DNA from: JAAXHF01 sp963665955
GTDB lineage: Bacteria; Desulfobacterota; Binatia; Bin18
Assembly (NCBI GenBank): GCA_965231765.1
Contig: OZ246887.1
Location: forward strand, 3,286,001 to 3,350,000
Direction: 5' to 3'
DNA: 64,000 bases
Shown here: in pieces, positions 35,116-43,506 of the stretch
Position numbering within the stretch: the first letter of the stretch is position 1
Layout of the letters: every line of letters starts with the position of its first letter
Made by a program: the position numbers and the translations under genes
The notes under the pieces: generated by a model
Seen by the model: the letters and a program-made list of their open reading frames with translations, nothing else
What the model was told of the DNA's origin: nothing
Databases searched by the model: none

Positions 35116-37461
35116 TTAAATTCTACTATAACGCTCGCGCAAATTCTGGCGGACCAGCTCGGCGGCTGTGTTCACCACAAAGGTCAAGATAAACAGCAGC
35201 AGGGCCGCCAGGAACAAGATCCGATACAGCGTGCCGCCGTGTGGCGCTTCAGGAATCTCCACTGCGATATTGGCCGACAGGGCACGAAAGCCACTAAACG
35301 GATCAAAATCCATAACTGGCGTATTCCCCGTTGCCATGAGCACAATCATGGTCTCACCCACGGCTCGGCCAAAGCCGATCATAATCGCTGAGAATACCCC
35401 GGGGCTAGCCGTCGGTACGACCACCCGTATAGCGGTTTGCCAGCGGTTTGCCCCGAGCGCCAGTGAACCAGACACCAGATGTTGCGGCACGTTGGAGAAG
35501 GCATCTTCACAGATCGTGTAGATAATCGGAATCACCGCAAAGCCCATAGCAAAACCAACAATCAGCGAGTTGCGAGGGTCGTAACGTGAGCCGGTTGTAT
35601 CATACAGCCATTGGGGAAAGTCTCCGGAAAAAAATGCTGCCTCAATCGGATCACTGAGCAAGACACACAAATAGAGAGTACCCACCAACACCGGAACCAG
35701 CAGGACGAGTTCCACACCGGGCCGGAAGCCGCTCCGGGTAGCAAGCGGAATCATCCGCCAGACGAGGGCAGCGCCCAAGGTCACACTCGGCAAAACAACA
35801 GCCATAAGAAACAAGGCCGGGACCATGTCAGCGACGAGTGGTGCCAGCCACAGCCCAGCAAAAAACCCCAATACCACACTGGGCAGTGCCGCCATGACTT
35901 CGACCGAGGGTTTGATCAAATTGCGCAAACTCGGATGCATGAACTGTGAGGTATACAAGGCCGCACACAGACTGAGTGGAATAGCCAGGAGGAGAGCGTA
36001 GAACGTCCCTTTCAGCGTGCCATACGCCAGCGGTGACAGACTAAACTTCGGTTCAAAGTCGTCCGTCCCACTGCTCGACTGCCAGGTATAATCCGGCTCC
36101 CGGTAGCCTTCGTACCACACTTTGCGAAACAAGGTCGTAAAGTTAATCTCTGGGTGTGGGTTATCAAGCGCCCAGGCCGACAGTGTGGCCTGGGCATCAA
36201 TGGAAAAGATCCCGTTGACGCGGGGCGCAAATGACAGCATCTGAATCGCTGTCTTCTCGCCGGTGTTTAACTCCAGCAACGTTTGCTCTGACGTGGCATG
36301 GTGGAGCAGAATATTTCCTTCGGTATCCGCCGTGATAAATCCCTTGTCCCGAGCGGAAGGGCTCATGGCCGTGACCGGTGCGGGGTGGGGTTCGAGAATA
36401 TGAATCTTCCGATACGGACTATCGGCTGGCGGGCCTTCATCCCGGACCTGAAACCAGACGCTCACACCGCCGGCCGAATCACCAATGACAAGTGAGCGCC
36501 CGCCTAAAATCCAGGCCAGTATTGTTGCTGACACGTCCGGTGTGTCGCTGACCGGAAAGGTATGGATGAAACGCGGTGCAGCTGGATCTTGAACCTGCCA
36601 ATGCAAGAGTTCTCCAGTAGCTGTTGTGACTAAGAGATTGGTTAAGAACGCATCCAACTCTATGGCCGTCACATCGGCAGATATGTCAGGGGAAAGATCG
36701 ACTCGATTTTCCTGCGTCTCGGCCTCACCTAAAAATGATTCCTGTTCGATTTGGGAGTACAACACCAGCGCGCGTGGGCCGAGTAAGGCTGCGATACGGA
36801 TGCCTTCTTCATCTTCCCCAGTCCGGTAGACAAGCTGCTGAATCGCCCGGCCTTGGGGGTCAAGAGCAATCGCGGTGTCTTCGCTCGCGCTGGGTGTAAT
36901 GACGCGCTTGCCCTGCGTATCGTAGCCAAGCCCAAAGTTCACCGACACTGGGACAACCAGCCCATTTGCTGTGCCAATGGCTACCATGTGGTCAAAGGCG
37001 TTCTGATATACCGCTGTTGGGCGGTGTCCCTGGAGTTGAGCGATTGTGTATTGTTGGAGGAGGCTATTGTCTTTGAGGGAAATAAAATGAAGCGAACCAC
37101 TGTCGGTCACGACGTACGCAATTTCTTGGTATTCTTCAACGCCGAAGGCAATAGGTTTGCCCGCATTGGGGACTGCTCCATCAAGTACTTGGGCAAGTGC
37201 AACCGAGTGACGAAATTCCGCATCTGGCGCGGACCATAAGGGGAGTGTCTCAGCCACAATCACAAATAAGATGGCAACGATACTCAAAATAATCGCGATA
37301 CCGCCAAAGGTAATAATACCGCTCGCGGCTTTATCGTACAGCTTTTTGCGTCGGAAGCGCGCTTTGTCCTCCATGGAGGACAGCCGGAGGTCAACCTTAG
37401 TCGCGTTGGCGGATGCTGAAGACGCCTCTTCTGGTCTATACGTGCGTTGTACTTCCGACAT
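35116..37461 (-). CDS. pstC: Phosphate ABC transporter permease PstC with large beta-propeller-like domain
   Basis: The 781-residue protein has a first membrane helix (GIITFGGIAIILSIVAILFV), about 370 residues of periplasmic sequence with repeated beta-strand units suggestive of a propeller (for example AYVVTDSGSLHFISLKDNSL, VIGDSAGGVSVWFQV, FITADTEGNILLHHA), and the permease core from about residue 455 (LKGTFYALLLAIPLSLCAAL, LPSVVLGFFAGLWLAPL, LVSGSLALGANRWQTA). It forms the membrane channel with PstA. The insert may bind PstS or other envelope proteins; its role is inference. Confidence 0.92.
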   Translation of the reverse strand: MSEVQRTYRPEEASSASANATKVDLRLSSMEDKARFRRKKLYDKAASGIITFGGIAIILSIVAILFVIVAETLPLWSAPDAEFRHSVALAQVLDGAVPNAGKPIAFGVEEYQEIAYVVTDSGSLHFISLKDNSLLQQYTIAQLQGHRPTAVYQNAFDHMVAIGTANGLVVPVSVNFGLGYDTQGKRVITPSASEDTAIALDPQGRAIQQLVYRTGEDEEGIRIAALLGPRALVLYSQIEQESFLGEAETQENRVDLSPDISADVTAIELDAFLTNLLVTTATGELLHWQVQDPAAPRFIHTFPVSDTPDVSATILAWILGGRSLVIGDSAGGVSVWFQVRDEGPPADSPYRKIHILEPHPAPVTAMSPSARDKGFITADTEGNILLHHATSEQTLLELNTGEKTAIQMLSFAPRVNGIFSIDAQATLSAWALDNPHPEINFTTLFRKVWYEGYREPDYTWQSSSGTDDFEPKFSLSPLAYGTLKGTFYALLLAIPLSLCAALYTSQFMHPSLRNLIKPSVEVMAALPSVVLGFFAGLWLAPLVADMVPALFLMAVVLPSVTLGAALVWRMIPLATRSGFRPGVELVLLVPVLVGTLYLCVLLSDPIEAAFFSGDFPQWLYDTTGSRYDPRNSLIVGFAMGFAVIPIIYTICEDAFSNVPQHLVSGSLALGANRWQTAIRVVVPTASPGVFSAIMIGFGRAVGETMIVLMATGNTPVMDFDPFSGFRALSANIAVEIPEAPHGGTLYRILFLAALLLFILTFVVNTAAELVRQNLRERYSRI

Positions 37462-37573
37462 GGAGCTCTCAGTAATACGCTTCCAGGTATCAGCTTATAG
37501 AGGAAGGTTTGAGGTGTGGTCGTGGCGTCATGAACCTACCCGACTTTAGTACCATTCTCGCCTGACGGGGAAT

Positions 37574-37637
37574 AGGGAGGGGGGGCACCATTTGGTGCAA
37601 TCCTCCCTTTGTTCTTCCCCCCTTGAACACAGGGGGG
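37574..37637 (-). repeat. Two intercistronic hairpins between pstS and pstC
   Basis: AGGGAGG (37574-37580) pairs with CCTCCCT (37602-37608) around an inner GCACCA/TGGTGC stem (37585-37598). A second stem pairs CCCCCC (37617-37622) with GGGGGG (37632-37637). They lie in the 255-base gap after the pstS stop codon, where stem-loops often protect the binding-protein message and reduce read-through into the permeases. Sequence style also resembles dispersed REP elements. Confidence 0.5.
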
Positions 37638-37716
37638 ATTGAGGGGAAATTTTCTCCGGCTCAAGGAGGCTGGTTGATACAACCTTGCGAGCACGGAGGT
37701 CCGCGCCACCCGGCAG

Positions 37717-38691
37717 CTATTGGAGCTTGGCTCGTTCTTCAGTGACGATCTGAGCCGAGACAGGATAGTAGCCGTCTTTGATAACGACTTCTTGACCTTC
37801 TTTGCTGAAGATATATTTGGCAAATTCCTGGATGAGTGGATCAACCGGCTTGCCTGGCGCTTTGTTGATGTAGATGTACAGGAAGCGCGACAGCGGATAC
37901 TTGCCAGACGCCACATTGTCTTGGCTCGGTTCGACATAGTTGGCGCCTTTCTTGGCCAACGGCAGCGCCCGCACGCCAGAGGTCGTGTAGCCGATACCGC
38001 TGTAGCCAGCAGCGTTTTTATCTTCGCTTACACCCTGCACCACAGAGGCCGAGCCGGGCTGCTCTTTGACCGTATCTTTGTAATCGCCTTTGCACAGGGC
38101 TTGCTTTTTGAAGAATCCATATGTTCCAGAGGCAGAGTTACGGCCGTACAGGCTAACCGGAGCGGTAGACCATGAACCATTCAGACCCAGATCGCCCCAG
38201 ACTGAGGCTTCTTTCGCAGCGCCACAACGCAACGTCTTGGAGAACAGCGCATCAACTTGATCAAGAGACATGCCTTGGAGTGGATTGTCTTTGTTCACAA
38301 ACACGGCCAAGGAATCGAGCGACGTGCGCAGCGGTGTCGCTTTATAGCCGTACTTCTTCTCAAACTTATCCATCTCGCTGCTCTTCATAGAGCGAGACAT
38401 CGGACCCAACTGAGCCGTTGCTTCGATCAGAGCCGGTGGCGCCGTGCTAGAACCTTTGCCTTCGACCTGGATGTTGACATTCGGATACACTTTTTTAAAT
38501 CCCTCGGCCCACAGGGTCATAAGGTTGTTCAGCGTATCTGAACCAATGCTGTTAAGACTGCCCGAAATACCGCTGACCTTTTCATACGCAGGCAGATTCG
38601 GATCAACCTCGACCTGCGCGGCAGTCGGACTGCTGACGGCCAGACTCAAAGCGAGTCCACCGATAACTGTTGAGAGCGTCTTCATTTTCAT
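37717..38691 (-). CDS. pstS: Periplasmic phosphate-binding protein
   Basis: The 324-residue protein has a signal peptide (STVIGGLALSLAVSSPTAAQ), the phosphate-loop segments GSDTLNNLMTLWAEGF and GKGSSTAPPALIEATAQLGPMSRSM (in parts), and RNSASGTYGFFKK, all typical of PstS. It delivers phosphate to PstC/PstA. The start at 38691 lies 35 bases downstream of the oprP stop in the same direction, so both are probably read from the Pho-box promoter upstream of oprP. Confidence 0.94.
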   Translation of the reverse strand: MKMKTLSTVIGGLALSLAVSSPTAAQVEVDPNLPAYEKVSGISGSLNSIGSDTLNNLMTLWAEGFKKVYPNVNIQVEGKGSSTAPPALIEATAQLGPMSRSMKSSEMDKFEKKYGYKATPLRTSLDSLAVFVNKDNPLQGMSLDQVDALFSKTLRCGAAKEASVWGDLGLNGSWSTAPVSLYGRNSASGTYGFFKKQALCKGDYKDTVKEQPGSASVVQGVSEDKNAAGYSGIGYTTSGVRALPLAKKGANYVEPSQDNVASGKYPLSRFLYIYINKAPGKPVDPLIQEFAKYIFSKEGQEVVIKDGYYPVSAQIVTEERAKLQ

Positions 38692-38726
38692 ACTGACTCC
38701 TTTCCAGTGAGAGAGCGAGAGAGTGT

Positions 38727-40103
38727 TTAGAAATCAACCTGAGCGCGCATCTGGACGATGTCGGCCTGCCCGTTAATGCTGCGCTGATCAGCATGCACGT
38801 AGTTGAACATGAAGCGCACGTTAGGATTCAGGTACCAGTTGAGACCAGCCGTGAAGTTGCTGAGCGTGCCGCCTCGGATTGCTTCATCCGACAGATGGAG
38901 GTTTGAGTATCGGAACGCCGCTTCAACAGCACCGAACCCTCCGCCCCAGCTGAAATTTTGTTTGGGTTTAACCCGATCAAATGCGCCGCTTGAGGTTTTG
39001 TAACGGCGATGGTCGCCTGGGGTCAGGAAGAGGCTGCCATAGATGTACGAGCCATCAAAACTCGGATCATTGGCCGAATCCGAATCAACGCTGGCATACA
39101 TGTATTCACCTTGGAGAGAGAACGGTCCGTAGACCAGAGCGAGTTCAGGGTTAAAATAATTAATGCCGTCTGCGGTGAAGCTACCGGTGTCAACAAAGCG
39201 AGGACCGAGATGGGCTTCTGGCCGCGACCGAAAACGCACGCTGCTATTATTATCGCGAAACTCGTGACTAAAACCGAACCCAATATGGACGAGTTGCTTG
39301 CCTTTGTCCTCATACCAGGGCAGGGCGCTGATACGGGTCGTGACGTTATAAGACGAATCTGGGCCAAAACCGTTGCCGGAGTCACCCACATCACGGAAAA
39401 TACCGACCGCAGCGGTCATACGCTTATCCATAAAAGCGTTCGAGATCTGGAAACCCGTGTTACGGCCCTGGGAAAAGACGTTGGGCAGCGAGCGTTCCAT
39501 GAAGGAGAGGTATTTACTGCTGGTCAGTTCTTCGAGCGACATCGGCTCTTTGAAGTGACCAATCTTGAAATTCCCAATGGTCGGCATCTTCTTCAGCTCA
39601 ATGTATACGTCTTTGAAGTCGGCGTCTTGTCCAGCAAAGTCGTACTGGGCTTTGTACTTGATGTTTTTGTAGATGGAGCCTTCCATGTACAGCCGCGCCC
39701 GGCGAAACTCCGTGCCATCACCAATAGAGAGACCTTCATTGCGTCCATCACGAATGTTCCGGTCGGTGCTGTAGATGGACCAGTCATTCATGATCCGACC
39801 ACCGATTTTGAGCTTGAAATTGCCGTCTGTGCTATCCAGTTTCAGACCGGAACTCCAGTACGCGCGCAAGGTTGAGGGATCGGGTTTCTTATTCCCTGTA
39901 CTGATTGCTGCCTCGACCTGTTCCTCCTCTGCTTGAGCTTTGATCATTAAGTCGCGATACTGCGTAGCGTTGATTTGCCCGTTGGATTTGAGGATGTCAA
40001 GAATCTCGACCGCCACACTTTTCTTCTGCGCAAGAGCTGGGCTTGCACACAGCAATCCTACGGCAATCAGCCCACTCCATACAAGGTTGCCTAGCCTCTC
40101 CAT
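38727..40103 (-). CDS. OprP/OprO-type phosphate-selective porin
   Basis: The product (458 residues from ATG 40103) has a signal peptide (LIAVGLLCASPALAQ), a short helical segment (VEILDILKSNGQINATQYRD) and a porin barrel (FKLKIGGRIMNDWSIYS, FRRARLYMEGSIYKNIKYKA, FKIGHFKEPMSLEEL) as in OprP/OprO. Such trimeric porins admit phosphate or polyphosphate across the outer membrane. The barrel ends in an aromatic terminus (RAQVDF). An exact in-frame upstream copy of the start region gives a second possible start at 40145, adding 14 residues. It leads the pst operon. Confidence 0.9.
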   Translation of the reverse strand: MERLGNLVWSGLIAVGLLCASPALAQKKSVAVEILDILKSNGQINATQYRDLMIKAQAEEEQVEAAISTGNKKPDPSTLRAYWSSGLKLDSTDGNFKLKIGGRIMNDWSIYSTDRNIRDGRNEGLSIGDGTEFRRARLYMEGSIYKNIKYKAQYDFAGQDADFKDVYIELKKMPTIGNFKIGHFKEPMSLEELTSSKYLSFMERSLPNVFSQGRNTGFQISNAFMDKRMTAAVGIFRDVGDSGNGFGPDSSYNVTTRISALPWYEDKGKQLVHIGFGFSHEFRDNNSSVRFRSRPEAHLGPRFVDTGSFTADGINYFNPELALVYGPFSLQGEYMYASVDSDSANDPSFDGSYIYGSLFLTPGDHRRYKTSSGAFDRVKPKQNFSWGGGFGAVEAAFRYSNLHLSDEAIRGGTLSNFTAGLNWYLNPNVRFMFNYVHADQRSINGQADIVQMRAQVDF

Positions 40104-40164
40104 ACTGTTCTTCTCCTTCCTGACAAGGTTGCCTAGCCTCTCCATACTGTTCTTCTCCTTTCTG
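40081..40164 (-). repeat. 42-bp tandem duplication of the oprP translation start
   Basis: Bases 40081-40122 and 40123-40164 are near-identical direct copies (one difference seen, CCTTCC versus CCTTTC). Each contains AAGGAGAAGAACAGT followed by ATG and the codons for MERLGNLV. The unit length is 14 codons, so the frame is kept, and the upstream copy adds residues MERLGNLVRKEKNS before the signal peptide. Confidence 0.9.
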
Positions 40165-40181
40165 ACTCTGTACTAGGCAGG

Positions 40182-40236
40182 AAAATAAGAACGCAAGGTT
40201 ACGGGACAATGACACAATGGTTATTTGTGCATGACA
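40182..40236 (-). promoter_or_regulatory. Pho box and promoter of the oprP-pst operon
   Basis: On the minus strand TGTCAT occurs at 40236-40231 and again at 40214-40209, exactly 22 bases apart, with AATAAC between them and CGTAAC at 40203-40198. All sites are on an 11-base period, the PhoB spacing. A -10-like TATTTT (40187-40182) lies 10 bases beyond the box, the usual distance. The region is shared with the divergent carbonic anhydrase gene. Confidence 0.75.
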
Positions 40237-40356
40237 CTCGCCGCACGATAAGTGTCGAGACCTGATGGTATTGGTCGCAAGAACGGACAGAAAATCTGTC
40301 TGGGGCTCTGTGAGCATTGCCTTGCTGACGCTTGTTCGATATGACTTTGCCTCAGC

Positions 40357-41007
40357 ATGCAGAAGCTTATTGAAGGCATTCACCACTTTCAACAAAACGT
40401 TTTCGACACCCAAAAGTCGTTGTTCGAGCGACTCACCCAGGGGCAGCAGCCGTTGGCCCTGTTTATCACCTGCTCAGACTCGCGGATTGATCCAAACCTG
40501 CTGACCCAAACGCAGCCGGGCGAGTTGTTCATCATGCGTAATGCAGGAAACATTGTTCCCTCCTATAGTGCCGTTTTAGGCGGCGAGGCAGCCACGATCG
40601 AATATGCCGTCGCCGTTCTGAAAGTGCAGGACATCATCGTGTGTGGCCATTCCTTGTGTGGCGCTATGGATGGCCTGCTGCGTCCCGAGCAGTTGGAGGG
40701 GTTGCCTGCCATGAAAGCTTGGCTGCTGCATGCCGAGGCGACCGCCCGGATTATCAAAGAGAATTACGGCCATATCACCGATGAGCAGGCCCGCCTGACG
40801 GCAACCGTCGAAGAGAACGTCCTGGTGCAACTGGAAAACCTGCGCACTCATCCCAGCGTGGCTGCGGCAGTTTCACGCGGTGACCTGAAACTGCACGGCT
40901 GGACGTACAAATTCGAGACCGCTCAAGTCTTTGCCTACAATCCTCAGCAATCGCAATTTCTCTCTCTCCAGCAAATGGCAGCATTTGATCGGGGTCCTGG
41001 TAATTAG
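40357..41007 (+). CDS. Beta-class carbonic anhydrase
   Basis: The 216-residue enzyme has the zinc ligands and catalytic pair of the beta class: Cys39 and Asp41-Arg43 in ITCSDSRIDP, and His/Cys in VCGHSLCGAMDG near residues 97-100, plus RNAGNIVP. It interconverts CO2 and bicarbonate in the cytosol. It is transcribed away from oprP and shares its Pho-box intergenic region. No good ribosome site is visible before ATG 40357. It meets the arsenic-gene remnant tail to tail with a 4-base overlap. Confidence 0.93.
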   Translation: MQKLIEGIHHFQQNVFDTQKSLFERLTQGQQPLALFITCSDSRIDPNLLTQTQPGELFIMRNAGNIVPSYSAVLGGEAATIEYAVAVLKVQDIIVCGHSLCGAMDGLLRPEQLEGLPAMKAWLLHAEATARIIKENYGHITDEQARLTATVEENVLVQLENLRTHPSVAAAVSRGDLKLHGWTYKFETAQVFAYNPQQSQFLSLQQMAAFDRGPGN

Positions 41008-41558
41008 CATTCTGACGACCGTTGGAAATGCAGGGTCAGTATTCTATCCTCCTGTTTCGCAGGCAAAAACAGTGTGAGTCCAGCAGCAGCGAGCACGAGC
41101 CCAGCCGAAGTCCACACGCAGCCAGGCAGCCCAGCCAGTAGATACATACTTCCCGAAAGTAGCGTCCCGACTAACCGGCCAGCGGCGTTGGCCATGTAGT
41201 AGAATCCAACATCCAGTGTGACTTGGTCTGCATCGCTGTAAGCCAAGATTAAGTACGAATGCAGTGACGAATTGACCGCAAATACTACCTCAGGCGCTTT
41301 CCACACTACGTCTTGTGGTGACGGATACGTGCTGAAAGACACACGTTTGCCATCAACCCAGATGGCATCGCTTTCAGGCTGTATGTCTTGATCCCAGCGG
41401 CCGTGGACGGTATCGAATTCAAGCAAGTGAGCAGCAGTCTCAGGGCCACCTGCAATTTCGTTGATATGGACAATGTCGAACTCGGGCCAGTCCCAGGCGG
41501 CACGGAAACTGAGTCGCCCCATGCGACCGAACCCGTTGATCCCGATTCGCATGTGCAC
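41004..41558 (-). pseudogene. In-frame chimera: start of ArsJ-associated GAPDH fused to end of ArsJ
   Basis: Residues 1 to about 87 match the NAD-binding start of the GAPDH type that accompanies ArsJ (MRIGINGFGRMGRLSFRAAW, VHINEIAGGPETAAHLLEFD, VHGRW). From about residue 88 the sequence becomes the end of the ArsJ major-facilitator permease (VVFAVNSSLHSYLILAYSD, DVGFYYMANAAGRLVGTLLS, then a final helix pair). In intact loci gapdh precedes arsJ; together they make and export 1-arseno-3-phosphoglycerate. The join near 41291-41302 is in frame and removes the GAPDH catalytic domain and most ArsJ helices. Neither activity can remain. It is possibly an assembly artefact. Confidence 0.8.
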
Positions 41559-41665
41559 ACTATTAGCTAGGTCTGTTCGTCCGGTCCAGCAAAATCAACG
41601 CCTCAGCGTAAAATTTCATACTCCTGAAACACTGTTGTCACGGAACTGTCACCAACGTCCCCTCA

Positions 41666-43387
41666 TCAACGAGCCGTCTGCGACCAGTCCAGCAGGATGT
41701 CCCACTTATAGATCTTGTCGGGGGGAAGAGTCAGGGCAATTTTTTCATCGACCAAATCGAAGACATTCTTTGGCGGGGTTACGCCAACTTCCCGACCAGA
41801 GATAAAATCCTGGTCCTCAACCACCGTCCGGTATGCCTTATTCAAGAGCAGTGCCCGTCCCGGGGAAGGCGTAATAAGAGTGTACACGTCAGGAGCGGCC
41901 AGCACCGCCTGGGTGTCGACCGAACCGTCTTCATGATACCAGCGCTGTTCCATCTCTGGATTACTACGAAATTCTGATCCACCGCCGACCCGTTCCAAGT
42001 ACGTCAGGATCTCACCCCGTTCCTCTCCCACGGACGGAGCGTCGGGCATGCCCCGGAGTTGGATATATCCCCAGCCCTGGGCACCCTCGACTTTGCGCGG
42101 AAAGCTGAACGTTTTGTCGATAGTGCTGCCGACCGTAGTGTGACAGCCCATGCAGTACATGTTTTCTTCGTAAGTGTTCAACCGCAGCCGTCCCTCTGTA
42201 TCTTCAATAAATCCCTGGACCAGCCAGCCCATTTTGTTGTACAGTCCAGCGTGCCCCCAGTCAGGATAGTGGGGCAGAGTTCCTTCGAGTTTTTCTTGGT
42301 ATTCTTGGTCATACAGACTGGCGAGTTCACGTGGGCTCAAGAAGTCACGTTTGCGCATGTAGCGGACTTCTTTCATCCGTCGCGACGGAGTGATGTCGCC
42401 TTCATCGGTCACCCCGACGTAACGCACGGTGTGCAGAAACTCGGTCCCGAGTGGATACACATGGGCGACAACCGTCTCGGGGAGAGCAGCACCGACGTAC
42501 GCCCTCGGGCGTAACACGTGACTGGTCATGCCGATCATGCCGTCGCCACTCAAATCTTGTCCAATCACAGCCTCATCAATAGGTGGACAGCTGATCGATT
42601 CCAGCCCTTTGATCGCCATTTCAACAATGGCCAAATTGGCCAGGTACACGTCGAGGGCTGTTTGCCCGTCGGCTGTTTGTCGAAATTTTTCAGGCAGGCG
42701 GATCATCACATCATCGGTCGAGCCGTTGGTCGGCCAAAAGGTACTCGGAAAGGGTTTATAATTAAAAGCAACCCAGCCACTGCCATCCTTGGCAAAGCCT
42801 GCGGTATCAAAAGCGGCGGCCCCGTCAGCCAGATTGGCGAGTTTGGGAATATAGCCCCGAAAGTGCGCCACTTCCAAACGATCAGCCAGAGCAGAGAAAT
42901 TATCCGTATTGATCCAACTCCGAATAGCGTCGTCGCTGATTGCCGCCACCCGTTCCGTCCGATCTTCAAAGAGATTGTACCAGTGATTGGTCAGGCCTGC
43001 ATCGCTAAAACTATACGCGCGTTGCAGATGCCCATCGTTCATCATGTTCTCACGCTCGGAGATATGATTCTGATGGCACACATAGCACGGATTAAACCGG
43101 CCCTCGGTCTTGGTATAGCACTGGGGAGGGATAACCGCTTCACGATTTTCAATCCCGGCATGGCCGGAGCCTGGCCCGCGTGGGGGCAGCACGCCAGCCG
43201 TTTCATTCGAAAGCGCAAGGCGGTCGAAAGAATGAAGCGGCGGCGAGTGCGGGCGGCTGTTCTGAATATTCCCGCTCGTTGAGGTTCGGAGCGCTGCGCC
43301 AACAGTTTTTTCAGCCCTGGTCTGGCTGCTGAGACTCAGGACACATGCGCAGAAGATACACAGTAAAGCTTTCATAGTCAGCCACAT
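41666..43387 (-). CDS. Secreted protein with two c-type haem motifs
   Basis: The 573-residue protein has a signal peptide (LLCIFCACVLSLSSQTRA) and two CxxCH motifs: CYVCHQNH near residue 97 and CMGCHTT near residue 415. The spacing and the long non-haem region (EEDIT-, YPLGTEFLHTVRYVGV-like strands) do not match a cytochrome family I recognise. Covalent haem implies periplasmic electron transfer. It lies 119 bases downstream of the PhoX-like gene on the same strand, probably in one transcript. The start could also be the Met at residue 5. Confidence 0.75.
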   Translation of the reverse strand: MWLTMKALLCIFCACVLSLSSQTRAEKTVGAALRTSTSGNIQNSRPHSPPLHSFDRLALSNETAGVLPPRGPGSGHAGIENREAVIPPQCYTKTEGRFNPCYVCHQNHISERENMMNDGHLQRAYSFSDAGLTNHWYNLFEDRTERVAAISDDAIRSWINTDNFSALADRLEVAHFRGYIPKLANLADGAAAFDTAGFAKDGSGWVAFNYKPFPSTFWPTNGSTDDVMIRLPEKFRQTADGQTALDVYLANLAIVEMAIKGLESISCPPIDEAVIGQDLSGDGMIGMTSHVLRPRAYVGAALPETVVAHVYPLGTEFLHTVRYVGVTDEGDITPSRRMKEVRYMRKRDFLSPRELASLYDQEYQEKLEGTLPHYPDWGHAGLYNKMGWLVQGFIEDTEGRLRLNTYEENMYCMGCHTTVGSTIDKTFSFPRKVEGAQGWGYIQLRGMPDAPSVGEERGEILTYLERVGGGSEFRSNPEMEQRWYHEDGSVDTQAVLAAPDVYTLITPSPGRALLLNKAYRTVVEDQDFISGREVGVTPPKNVFDLVDEKIALTLPPDKIYKWDILLDWSQTAR

Positions 43388-43506
43388 TTTTTAGGGCGAA
43401 TCGAGCCCAGTGCGTTGAAAACACACAAGACAACTATCCCAGGACCATACGGCCCTGGGATACAGGTTAGACTTCTGTGTAGGCTGGGGCCTGCGCCACC
43501 GAGAAC

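Noticed and set aside
39009..39875. 288-codon plus-strand frame opposite oprP
   Set aside because: Antisense to a clear porin gene, no ribosome site and no recognisable domain.
42518..43282. 254-codon plus-strand frame opposite the haem protein
   Set aside because: Antisense frame without family features; the minus-strand gene has a signal peptide and two CxxCH motifs.
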